From an uncultured Porphyromonadaceae bacterium (GTDB lineage: Bacteria > Bacteroidota > Bacteroidia > Bacteroidales > Muribaculaceae): a DNA stretch of 51,499 bases. The stretch is taken from NCBI GenBank assembly GCA_900548975.1, contig URMS01000019.1, positions 1 through 51,499 of the forward strand, written 5' to 3'. Shown here one piece after another: positions 33,045 to 39,991 of the stretch. Position 1 is the first letter of the stretch, and each line of letters starts with the position of its first letter. The notes beneath the pieces were generated by a model. The model saw only the letters and a program-made list of their open reading frames with translations, searched no databases and was not told the origin of the DNA. Position numbers and translations under genes: made by a program.

Positions 33045-33075
33045 TTTGGTTTTCGGCAGATTATTCGTATCTTTG
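33045..33075 (+). promoter_or_regulatory. thrS-infC-rpmI-rplT promoter
   Basis: TTTG (33045-33048), 19 nt, TATCTTTG (33068-33075): full Bacteroidetes consensus. The leader to the thrS ATG is about 60 nt and holds a perfect hairpin. Confidence 0.8.
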
Positions 33076-33089
33076 CGCACGGTTTCGAG

Positions 33090-33119
33090 GCCAATTACGC
33101 CGCCTGCGACGTAATTGGC
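33090..33119 (+). promoter_or_regulatory. Hairpin in the thrS leader
   Basis: Perfect 10-bp arms GCCAATTACG (33090-33099) and CGTAATTGGC (33110-33119) with a 10-nt loop CCGCCTGCGA. Outside the stem, GAGG (33087-33090 region) and CCTC (33122-33125 region) could extend it. It ends about 20 nt before the start codon and has no T-run, so it is a candidate translational operator rather than a terminator. Confidence 0.5.
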
Positions 33120-33140
33120 TGACCTCTAATGTTTTTAATC

Positions 33141-35078
33141 ATGATTAAAATCACATTTCCCGACAATAGCGTAAAGGAATTTGAAGCCGGCGTCACCCCG
33201 CTTCAGATTGCCGAATCCATATCGCCCCGTCTCGCCCGCGAAGTCCTCGCAGCCAGTGTCGACGGCAACGAGTGGGATCTCACACGTCCCATCGGCGCCG
33301 ACGCCTCCGTCAAGCTCTTCAAGTGGGACGACCCCGAAGGCAAGCACGCTTTCTGGCACAGCTCGGCACACCTTTTGGCCGAAGCCCTTCAGGAACTCTA
33401 TCCCGGCGTGAAATTCGGCATCGGTCCGGCCATCGAGAACGGTTTCTACTACGACATCGACCCCGGCGACAACAAGATAACCAGCGACTACTTCGCCAAA
33501 ATCGAAGCCAAGATGCTCGAGCTCGCCAAAAAGAACGAGGCAATAGTACGCGCCGACATCGCCAAGGCCGATGCTCTCAAGCTCTTCGGCGACCGCGGCG
33601 AAGAATACAAATGCGAGCTCATATCGGAGCTCGAGGACGGCCACATAACCACCTACACACAGGGCAACTTCACCGACCTCTGCCGCGGTCCGCACATCCC
33701 CTCGACCGCGCCCATCAAGGCCGTGAAGATAACATCGCTTGCCGGCGCCTACTGGCGCGGCGACGAAAAGCGCAACCAGCTCGTACGCGTCTACGGCATC
33801 ACCTTCCCCAAGAAATCGATGCTCGACGAATACCTCGTGCTGCTTGAAGAGGCCAAGAAACGCGACCACCGCAAGCTCGGCAAAGAGATGGAACTCTTCG
33901 CTTTCTCGCAGCGCGTCGGCGCAGGCCTGCCCCTGTGGCTGCCCAAAGGCGCCGCTCTCCGCGACCGCCTCGAGCAGTTCCTCCGCAAGATTCAGAAACG
34001 CTACGGCTACCTGCAGGTAATAACCCCGCATATCGGCAACAAACAGCTCTACGTAACCTCGGGCCACTACGCCAAGTACGGCAAGGACTCCTTCCAGCCC
34101 ATCCACACACCCGAGGAAGGCGAGGAATACCTGCTCAAGCCCATGAATTGCCCCCACCACTGCGAGATATTCCGTGCACTGCCCCGCTCCTATCGCGAAC
34201 TGCCTCTGCGCCTTGCCGAATTCGGCACCGTGTACCGCTACGAGCAGAGCGGCGAGCTCCACGGCCTTACGCGTGTGCGCGGCTTCACGCAGGACGACGC
34301 CCACATCTTCTGCGCCCCCGACCAGATCAAAGACGAGTTCCTTAAGGTGATGGACATCATCCTCTATATCTTCAAGGCACTCAAATTCGAAAACTACGAG
34401 GCACAGATATCGCTCCGCGACCCCCAGCACAAGGAAAAATACATAGGCAGCGACGAAAACTGGCACAAAGCCGAGCAGGCTATCATCGAAGCCTGCAAGG
34501 AAAAAGGCATCAACGCCCGCACCGAACTCGGCGAGGCCGCTTTCTACGGTCCCAAGCTCGACTTCATGGTTAAGGACGCCATCGGCCGCCGCTGGCAGCT
34601 GGGCACTATCCAGGTCGACTACAACCTGCCCGAACGCTTCGAACTCGAATACACCGGCAGCGACAACGCCAAGCATCGCCCTGTGATGATACACCGCGCC
34701 CCCTTCGGCTCGATGGAACGCTTCGTGGCCGTGCTGCTCGAACACACCGCCGGCCGCTTCCCCCTGTGGCTCGCGCCCGAGCAGGCAGTGATCATCCCCG
34801 TGAGCGACAAATATCTCGACTACGCCCACAAAGTAGCCGCCGAACTCGAGGCCGCCGACATACGCCTCGAAATCGACGACCGCAACGAGACCCTCGGCCG
34901 TAAAATCCGCGACAACCAGCTCAAGCGTATACCCTTTATGCTCATTGTCGGTGAGAAAGAAGCAGAAAATGACGAAGTTTCTGTAAGAAAACCCGGCGAA
35001 GGTGACCTCGGTTCGATGAAAATTGCTAACTTTGCAGCGCTTTTGACCGAAGAAGTCAACCAAATGATTAATCAATAA
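33141..35078 (+). CDS. thrS: Threonyl-tRNA synthetase
   Basis: Charges tRNA-Thr. The 645-residue product has an N-terminal TGS domain (1-62, MIKITFPDNSVKEFEAGVTP), the editing domain with HSSAHLLAEAL near 73 and CRGPHIPST near 180, the class II core with motif 2 YRYEQSGELHGLTRVRGFTQ and motif 3 GSMERFVAVLLEH, zinc ligands in MNCPHHCEIF, and the anticodon domain from about 545. The family start is the second ATG at 33141; an in-frame ATG at 33129 would only add MFLI. It heads the conserved translation cluster. Confidence 0.97.
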   Translation: MIKITFPDNSVKEFEAGVTPLQIAESISPRLAREVLAASVDGNEWDLTRPIGADASVKLFKWDDPEGKHAFWHSSAHLLAEALQELYPGVKFGIGPAIENGFYYDIDPGDNKITSDYFAKIEAKMLELAKKNEAIVRADIAKADALKLFGDRGEEYKCELISELEDGHITTYTQGNFTDLCRGPHIPSTAPIKAVKITSLAGAYWRGDEKRNQLVRVYGITFPKKSMLDEYLVLLEEAKKRDHRKLGKEMELFAFSQRVGAGLPLWLPKGAALRDRLEQFLRKIQKRYGYLQVITPHIGNKQLYVTSGHYAKYGKDSFQPIHTPEEGEEYLLKPMNCPHHCEIFRALPRSYRELPLRLAEFGTVYRYEQSGELHGLTRVRGFTQDDAHIFCAPDQIKDEFLKVMDIILYIFKALKFENYEAQISLRDPQHKEKYIGSDENWHKAEQAIIEACKEKGINARTELGEAAFYGPKLDFMVKDAIGRRWQLGTIQVDYNLPERFELEYTGSDNAKHRPVMIHRAPFGSMERFVAVLLEHTAGRFPLWLAPEQAVIIPVSDKYLDYAHKVAAELEAADIRLEIDDRNETLGRKIRDNQLKRIPFMLIVGEKEAENDEVSVRKPGEGDLGSMKIANFAALLTEEVNQMINQ

Positions 35079-35086
35079 TCCCCTGA

Positions 35087-35689
35087 ATGGAGAAAAAACC
35101 ACCCTACAACCCCGGTGCTCCGCGTCCTGCGGCTCCCGGAGCTCGTGCGCCCCAGCAGCGCCGCGACCCTCGCCAGGTTAAACAGGCGCCGAACAATATC
35201 AACGAGCACATCCGCGCCCGCGAAGTGCGCTTGGTCGGCGACAACGTCACACCCGGCATATACTCCATTCACGAAGCACGCAAGATTGCCGAAGAGCTCG
35301 AACTCGACCTCGTGGAAATCTCGCCCAACGCCGAGCCCCCCGTATGCAAGGTGCTCGACTACCAGAAGTACCTCTACCAGCAGAAGAAAAAAGCCAAGGA
35401 AATCAAGGCCAAATCGACCAAGGTGGTGGTGAAGGAGATCCGTTTCGGTCCCCAGACCGACGATCACGACTACAACTTCAAGCTCAAGCATGCCATCGGC
35501 TTCCTCCAGGAAGGCGCCAAGGTGAAAGCCTACGTGTTCTTCAAAGGCCGCTCCATCCTCTTCAAGGAACAGGGCGAGGTTCTCCTCCTCCGCTTCGCCA
35601 ACGACCTCGAGAACTACGGCAAGGTCGAGCAGATGCCTCTGCTCGAAGGCAAGCGAATGATCATAATGATCTCGCCCAAAAAGAAATGA
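35087..35689 (+). CDS. infC: Translation initiation factor IF-3
   Basis: Binds the 30S subunit, prevents 50S joining and checks the initiator tRNA. The 200-residue protein has a Pro/Ala/Arg-rich N-terminal extension (about 1-35) typical of Bacteroidetes, the N-domain with INEHIRAREVRLVGDNV and ISPNAEPPVCKVLDYQKYLY, a lysine-rich linker and the C-domain VVVKEIRFGPQTDDHDYNFK. The start codon is ATG, not the AUU used for autoregulation in enterics. It follows thrS after 8 bp. Confidence 0.97.
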   Translation: MEKKPPYNPGAPRPAAPGARAPQQRRDPRQVKQAPNNINEHIRAREVRLVGDNVTPGIYSIHEARKIAEELELDLVEISPNAEPPVCKVLDYQKYLYQQKKKAKEIKAKSTKVVVKEIRFGPQTDDHDYNFKLKHAIGFLQEGAKVKAYVFFKGRSILFKEQGEVLLLRFANDLENYGKVEQMPLLEGKRMIIMISPKKK

Positions 35690-35752
35690 TTCGGCGCCAC
35701 GGGTTGGCGCAAAATTATACAACTCGAATTAACTACATTAACAGACAAACAA

Positions 35753-35950
35753 ATGCCCAAGATTAAGACTAACTCCGGTGCCAAAAAGAGGTTCGCCCTT
35801 ACCGGATCAGGAAAAATCAAGAGAAAACACGCTTTCAAGAGCCACATCTTGACCAAGAAGACCAAAAAGCAGAAACGTAACCTCACCCACGCCGGTCTGG
35901 TAGCACACGTTGACGCTGCTAACGTAAAAGCTCTTCTCGGCCTTAAGTAA
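35753..35950 (+). CDS. rpmI: 50S ribosomal protein L35
   Basis: A 65-residue basic ribosomal protein: MPKIKTNSGAKKRFALTGSG, a lysine-rich centre with HILTKKTKKQKRNL and the conserved end VKALLGLK. Length is standard. It lies between infC and rplT as in most bacteria. Codon use is biased toward GCT/AAG/GTA as in gapA. Confidence 0.98.
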   Translation: MPKIKTNSGAKKRFALTGSGKIKRKHAFKSHILTKKTKKQKRNLTHAGLVAHVDAANVKALLGLK

Positions 35951-36085
35951 GACCCGGGCTTTCTCTCGATCAGCAATCACTACGACAGCTTAATTCGTGA
36001 TTTTATAATTCATTATTAACCGAATGCTCAGCCTTAAGCACCGCACAGACAGCGGACGCTGACGTTCAAAAAATCATCTGAAACA

Positions 36086-36436
36086 ATGCCAAGATCAGTC
36101 AACCACGTTGCATCGCGCGCACGTCGCAAGAAAATCCTCAAACTTACCCGTGGCTACTTCGGCTGCCGCCGCAATGTATGGACCGTCGCTAAAAACACCT
36201 GGGAAAAAGGTCTTACATACGCCTATCGCGACCGCAAGGACAAGAAAGGCAACATGCGTGCCATCTGGATCCAGCGTATCAACGCTGCCGCACGCCTTCA
36301 CGACCTGAGCTACTCCAAGCTCATGGGCCTTATCCACAAGAGCGGTATCGAAATCAACCGCAAAGTCCTCGCCGACCTCGCCCTCAACAACCCGCAGGCT
36401 TTCGCCGCAGTCGTTGAAAAGGTGAAAAACGCATAA
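36086..36436 (+). CDS. rplT: 50S ribosomal protein L20
   Basis: Binds 23S rRNA early in 50S assembly. The 116-residue product starts MPRSVNHVASRARRKKILKL and contains GYFGCRRNVWTVAKNTWEKG, RDRKDKKGNMRAIWIQRINA and YSKLMGLIHKSGIEINRKVL. The 135-bp gap after rpmI contains a small perfect hairpin CAGCG-GA-CGCTG (36050-36061) and AATCAC/GTGATT (35967-35994 region). L20 autoregulates in other phyla, so this leader could be a regulatory site, but I cannot show it. A strong terminator follows. Confidence 0.98.
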   Translation: MPRSVNHVASRARRKKILKLTRGYFGCRRNVWTVAKNTWEKGLTYAYRDRKDKKGNMRAIWIQRINAAARLHDLSYSKLMGLIHKSGIEINRKVLADLALNNPQAFAAVVEKVKNA

Positions 36437-36479
36437 GGCGACAAACGCACAACGTCCCGTCCGCCAAGGACAGGACCAC

Positions 36480-36519
36480 GAAACAACCCGACACTTCCGT
36501 GCCGGGTTGTTTCATTTTT
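36480..36519 (+). terminator. Terminator of the thrS-rplT operon
   Basis: Perfect 11-bp arms GAAACAACCCG (36480-36490) and CGGGTTGTTTC (36503-36513), then ATTTTTA. It lies about 45 bp after the rplT stop. Confidence 0.92.
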
Positions 36520-36559
36520 AAGATGTGTCGACCTGACTCGCCAGGCCAAGAGATTCGCG

Positions 36560-37510
36560 TCAGTCGGCGAGAGGATAGTTTTTCACCATGTTCTCGACTT
36601 CGGGCAGAGTCATGTTGAAAAAACGCTGCTCCTTGTTGAGCGCACGCATAGCCTGCATTTCGGCATCGGTAAGTTCGAAGTCGAATATCTCTATATTCTC
36701 GTTGATATAATCGGGATTGGTGGCGCCGGGGATAGCCGACAGGCCCTCCTGTATATGCCAGCGAAGTATAATCTGTGCCGGCGTCTTGCCGTGTGCACGG
36801 GCAATCTTCACGATCCCGGGGTCGCGCAGCAGTGCACCGCGGCTCATGGCGCCACCGAGCGGGAACCACGAAGTAACATGGATGCCGTATGGCTTCACCT
36901 TCTCCCTCATGTCGAGGCGCTGCGCATAGGGATGGCACTCTATCTGCAGCACGGCCGGTTTTACCTTCGACTCCTTCATTATCTGCTGAAACACCTCGTC
37001 GGAGGCATCGAAATTACTTATGCCGAGCGCGCGCACCTTGCCCATGGCCACGGCTTTCTCCATATCTTTCCATGCGCCGACAAAATCGCCCACGGGCTGA
37101 TGCACGTACAGGAGGTCGATATAATCGGTGCCGAGACGCTCCAGCATTCTGTCGATAGCACTCAGAGTGATTCCTTCGCCATATTCCGACGGCCAGAGTT
37201 TGCTCGTTATCCATATCTCGCCACGTGGTATGCCGCTCTCTTTCACGGCCCGGCCCACGCCCCGCTCATCGCCGTAGGCATGGGCCGTATCGATATGGCG
37301 GTAACCGGCTTTCAGCACCGTGCTTACCGAATTACAGCATACCGAGTCGTTCGGCTGCATGAAAGTGCCAATACCGAACTGCGGCATCAGCAATCCGTTG
37401 TTAAGCTGCACATATGGCACATTTGCAGTGCCGGTATAGGGGTCGCTGCCGGAGGCGAAAGCGAACAGTGAGGACAGAAGCAGTCCGAGCGATAGTATAA
37501 CCTTTTTCAT
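36560..37510 (-). CDS. Exported aldo/keto reductase
   Basis: A 316-residue NADPH-dependent oxidoreductase with a signal peptide (MKKVILSLGLLLSSLFAFAS, 1-20), which is unusual because most family members are cytosolic. The catalytic tetrad is intact: Asp and Tyr in DTAHAYGDE, Lys in ITSKLWPS and His in YVHQPVGD. NADP-binding elements PGATNPDYINEN and SWFPLGG are also seen. It resembles 2,5-diketo-gluconate reductase-type enzymes; the substrate is unknown. The start at 37510 gives a proper signal peptide. Confidence 0.9.
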   Translation of the reverse strand: MKKVILSLGLLLSSLFAFASGSDPYTGTANVPYVQLNNGLLMPQFGIGTFMQPNDSVCCNSVSTVLKAGYRHIDTAHAYGDERGVGRAVKESGIPRGEIWITSKLWPSEYGEGITLSAIDRMLERLGTDYIDLLYVHQPVGDFVGAWKDMEKAVAMGKVRALGISNFDASDEVFQQIMKESKVKPAVLQIECHPYAQRLDMREKVKPYGIHVTSWFPLGGAMSRGALLRDPGIVKIARAHGKTPAQIILRWHIQEGLSAIPGATNPDYINENIEIFDFELTDAEMQAMRALNKEQRFFNMTLPEVENMVKNYPLAD

Positions 37511-37523
37511 ATTTGCTTTTTTG

Positions 37524-37556
37524 CAAAAATACAAAGCGCCGGTTGTCGGCCGCAAA
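37524..37556 (-). promoter_or_regulatory. Aldo/keto reductase promoter
   Basis: TTTG (37556-37553), 21 nt, TATTTTTG (37531-37524) on the minus strand; full consensus, 14 bp upstream of the ATG. Confidence 0.7.
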
Positions 37557-37617
37557 TACAAAACTCTGTTATACTACCACTTTTTTCGGCTTCATCCTGA
37601 ACAGCCGGGGAGCCTGT

Positions 37618-39354
37618 TCAATCGGAGAGAGCGAGGGCGGCGATGGCGGAAGGAGTCATGCCGTTGGCCTCCAGGACGGCAGAAGCATTATAGCGGTCCA
37701 TAAATTCTTTTTTCAGGCCCAGACAATGCACCTTTACACCTTTCGGCGACAGATAGGCAGCCACTTTCTGGCCGAAACCGCCGTCGATGATGCCGTCGTC
37801 GACAGTTATCACTTTCCGATAGCCCAGGAGTGAGTCCAGACATTCTTCATCGACCGAGGAGAGAACGCGGGGATTGATCACTGTGGGTCGGACTCCCTTT
37901 TCGCGAAGTATCGCGGCGGCCTCAAGAGCATTTTCCAGCATGGGACCTTCGGCGATGATGGCCACGCCTTCGCCCTGCTCCACTACCTCATAGCGGAGAA
38001 AATCGGTATTCACAGGCCTCGACGAATGCCTGATGCGTCCTCCCGGAGTGCGAATGACTATCGGATGCTCCGTCTGCCCGACGGCCATGTCGATCATGGC
38101 GAGATATTCCTCGGCGTTAGTGGCCGAAAGCATCACGATGCACGGGATGTTCGAGACCATCGCCACATCGAACAATCCGAGATGCGTCACATCGTTCATG
38201 CCATAGACACCGGCATAGAAATCGACGAACACAGCGGGAAGACCGTTGATGGCCACATCGTGGCTAAGCTGATCGTAGGCACGCTGCAGGAAAGTCGATA
38301 CGACACCCATCACAGGCCGTACGCCGCTTTTGGCAAGGCCGGCCGCCATAGTCACACAATCCTGCTCGGCGATGCCGACATCTATGAACCGGGCGCCGGC
38401 GGCCGCACGACGCTCGGGGCCGAAACCGACTGCACCGGGTGTGCCGGCTGTAAGGGCGACGACGTTGCGGTCGCGCTCCATTATTTCGAGCATACGGCGT
38501 GCGAACAGATCGCCGTAGCCCTCTCCGCGGCCGAGCGGTTCGCCGCTTTTGGGGTCGAACGGCCCGGAGAAATGGAATTTTTCCTTGCTCACCTCGGCTA
38601 CGGGCAGCCCCATGCCCTTCATGGTGTTGATATGCACGACAATGGCGCAGTCCGAGTCCTTCGCTTCGCTGAACGCCCTGACAAGATGCCGCATGTCATT
38701 GCCTTCGGCCACATAGATATACTTGTAGCCGAGCGCCTTGAATATATTGTCGGGCGACTCGCCGTTGCTCTGGCGCAGACGGGCAAGGTGAGTATACAGT
38801 TCGCCATGGTTCTCGGCAATCGACATCTGGTTGTCGTTGACGATGAGAATAAAATTGCTCCCCAAGGTCGGGGCATAGTTCAGGGCCTCGAGAGCCATAC
38901 CGCCACCAAGCGAAGCATCGCCGATAAAGGCCACCACATTCTGCGTTCCGCCACGGAGGTCGCGTGCCTTGGCCAGACCGGTGGCGAGAGATATCGATGT
39001 AGAGGTGTGGCCGATCTCGAAGAGGTCGTAATCGCTCTCGTGGGGCGACGTGAATCCGGTCACCTCGTCGTAGCGTGCCGGGTCGAGGAAGGCGCCGATA
39101 CGGCCGGTGAGCATCTTGTGCACATAGGTCTGATGCGATACATCGAACACTATCTCGTCCTTAGGCGCGTCGAACACATAGTGCAGCGCCACCGTGGCCT
39201 CGACAACGCCAAGATTCGGGCCCACATGGCCGCCATGCACCGCAAGTTTCTTTATGAGGACAGCACGGAGTTCTTCGCAGAGAAGTTCGAGGCTGTCCAT
39301 GTCCATTCCCTTGATATCGGCGGGAGATTTTATTTTGGAAAGATCTATATTCAT
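37618..39354 (-). CDS. 1-deoxy-D-xylulose-5-phosphate synthase-like protein, short form
   Basis: A 578-residue thiamine diphosphate enzyme of the Dxs/transketolase family. Seen: HGGHVGPNLGVVEATVALHYVF (in parts), GHTSTSISLATGLA, the ThDP motif GDASLGGGMALEALNYA ending in NDNQMSI, DVGIAEQD with the catalytic Glu, and YGMNDVTHLGLFD. It is about 45 residues shorter than usual Dxs, and the usual YPRG segment reads IRTPGGRIRHS. This corresponds to the second, divergent Dxs form seen in some Bacteroides; whether it makes DXP is unsure. A small stem TGAACAG/CTGTTCA (37598-37620) overlaps its stop. Confidence 0.8.
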   Translation of the reverse strand: MNIDLSKIKSPADIKGMDMDSLELLCEELRAVLIKKLAVHGGHVGPNLGVVEATVALHYVFDAPKDEIVFDVSHQTYVHKMLTGRIGAFLDPARYDEVTGFTSPHESDYDLFEIGHTSTSISLATGLAKARDLRGGTQNVVAFIGDASLGGGMALEALNYAPTLGSNFILIVNDNQMSIAENHGELYTHLARLRQSNGESPDNIFKALGYKYIYVAEGNDMRHLVRAFSEAKDSDCAIVVHINTMKGMGLPVAEVSKEKFHFSGPFDPKSGEPLGRGEGYGDLFARRMLEIMERDRNVVALTAGTPGAVGFGPERRAAAGARFIDVGIAEQDCVTMAAGLAKSGVRPVMGVVSTFLQRAYDQLSHDVAINGLPAVFVDFYAGVYGMNDVTHLGLFDVAMVSNIPCIVMLSATNAEEYLAMIDMAVGQTEHPIVIRTPGGRIRHSSRPVNTDFLRYEVVEQGEGVAIIAEGPMLENALEAAAILREKGVRPTVINPRVLSSVDEECLDSLLGYRKVITVDDGIIDGGFGQKVAAYLSPKGVKVHCLGLKKEFMDRYNASAVLEANGMTPSAIAALALSD

Positions 39355-39660
39355 GGTTCCTGTATTATAAATTCATTAAATATATTCCGATCTTGTTGTG
39401 TCAACGGCACCATTATGGCAAACGTCGCTTGCCGACAGCGAGTTCTACAACATCTGTTAAAATCTTATGGTCCGGTTCAGCACAGAGTATCGCAAATATA
39501 GTCAAAAAAAACGGACCATTGACCGAATTCCTCGTCACCGTTCAAGTTATTCGCTGTATATCTGCAATTTACACATCGGATATAAAAGACGGGTATCCGC
39601 GACATTTCGAAAAAATATGTTTTATAACATAATTTTTGAGCATATTTGAAAAACTTTTTA
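39355..39660. other. AT-rich intergenic stretch upstream of the Dxs-like gene
   Basis: No gene is seen. It holds an inverted repeat ATGGTCCG (39467-39474) / CGGACCAT (39512-39519) and a possible -7 box between the arms, and becomes very AT-rich toward 39660 where the promoter of the next transcript begins. Confidence 0.5.
39493..39500 (-). promoter_or_regulatory. Possible promoter of the Dxs-like gene (-7 box)
   Basis: TATATTTG on the minus strand, but 139 bp from the ATG and without a -33 TTTG. It lies between the arms of an inverted repeat (39467-39519). Confidence 0.3.
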
Positions 39661-39668
39661 TAATTTTG
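39661..39668 (+). promoter_or_regulatory. Promoter of the intergenic RNA (-7 box)
   Basis: TAATTTTG on the plus strand, preceded by an AT-rich stretch. A TTTG lies 22 nt upstream, slightly beyond the usual 19-21 nt. The expected transcript starts near 39675. Confidence 0.6.
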
Positions 39669-39753
39669 CGGCGTTTTAGGAATGAGGCCACGCAGCAGAG
39701 GCCTCCGAAATAAGTAACCAAAATAAAGATTGTTTTACTAATCCAGATGTGCT

Positions 39754-39840
39754 ATGCTTAAATTCGTTAAGAAAGCCTTAGTATGGTATTGCAAAGCGAG
39801 CTCTTCACTTTACTCGCCCGACATGAACAAGTGGTGCTAA
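39754..39840 (+). CDS. Candidate small protein, 28 residues
   Basis: ATG at 39754 to TAA at 39840. The peptide begins MLKFVKKALVWYCKASSSLY and ends MNKWC. The N-terminal part is a basic amphipathic helix with Trp and Tyr, a pattern found in genuine small membrane-associated peptides. It has a promoter and terminator of its own and no other gene in that transcript. No Shine-Dalgarno sequence, but few genes here have one. The family is unknown to me. Confidence 0.45.
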   Translation: MLKFVKKALVWYCKASSSLYSPDMNKWC

Positions 39841-39910
39841 CCCGCCACCGTTCCGGGGCCTCAAGTCGCCCCTGTGAGAAAAACAACATTGTTTCAACAA
39901 TTTATCTGAG

Positions 39911-39938
39911 CGTCCGACACTGCTGCCGGGCGTTTTTT
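39911..39938 (+). terminator. Terminator of the intergenic RNA
   Basis: Stem CGTCCG (39911-39916) / CGGGCG (39927-39932, one G-T pair) followed by TTTTTTG. The promoter of the tricorn gene starts 13 bp later. Confidence 0.75.
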
Positions 39939-39950
39939 GTATCTTTTTTG

Positions 39951-39958
39951 TATATTTG
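39951..39958 (+). promoter_or_regulatory. Tricorn-BadF operon promoter (-7 box)
   Basis: TATATTTG on the plus strand, 33 bp upstream of the ATG at 39992, directly after the T-run of the preceding terminator. Confidence 0.6.
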
Positions 39959-39991
39959 CGGTGATAAACCGAATACACATCATTGCGCAAT

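Larger units (their letters stand above)
39675..39938 (+). ncRNA. Structured intergenic transcript of unknown family
   Basis: A promoter box ends at 39668 and a terminator lies at 39911-39938, defining an RNA of about 260 nt. Its parts are: a 5' stem GAGGCC/GGCCTC (39684-39705), an A-rich single-stranded part, a 28-codon ORF (39754-39840), a stem GGGGC/GCCCC (39855-39872), a small stem ATTGTT/AACAAT (39888-39901) and the terminator. I could not match it to 6S RNA, tmRNA, RNase P or SRP RNA from memory. It may be an ncRNA, or an mRNA for a small protein. Confidence 0.55.

Noticed and set aside
33135..35102. Minus-strand open frame of 655 codons opposite thrS
   Set aside because: Antisense shadow of a universally conserved synthetase gene.
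39675..39938. 6S RNA, tmRNA, RNase P RNA or SRP RNA
   Set aside because: No recalled signature of these families (tmRNA end sequences, RNase P core, SRP apical loop) could be found, so only a general call is made.
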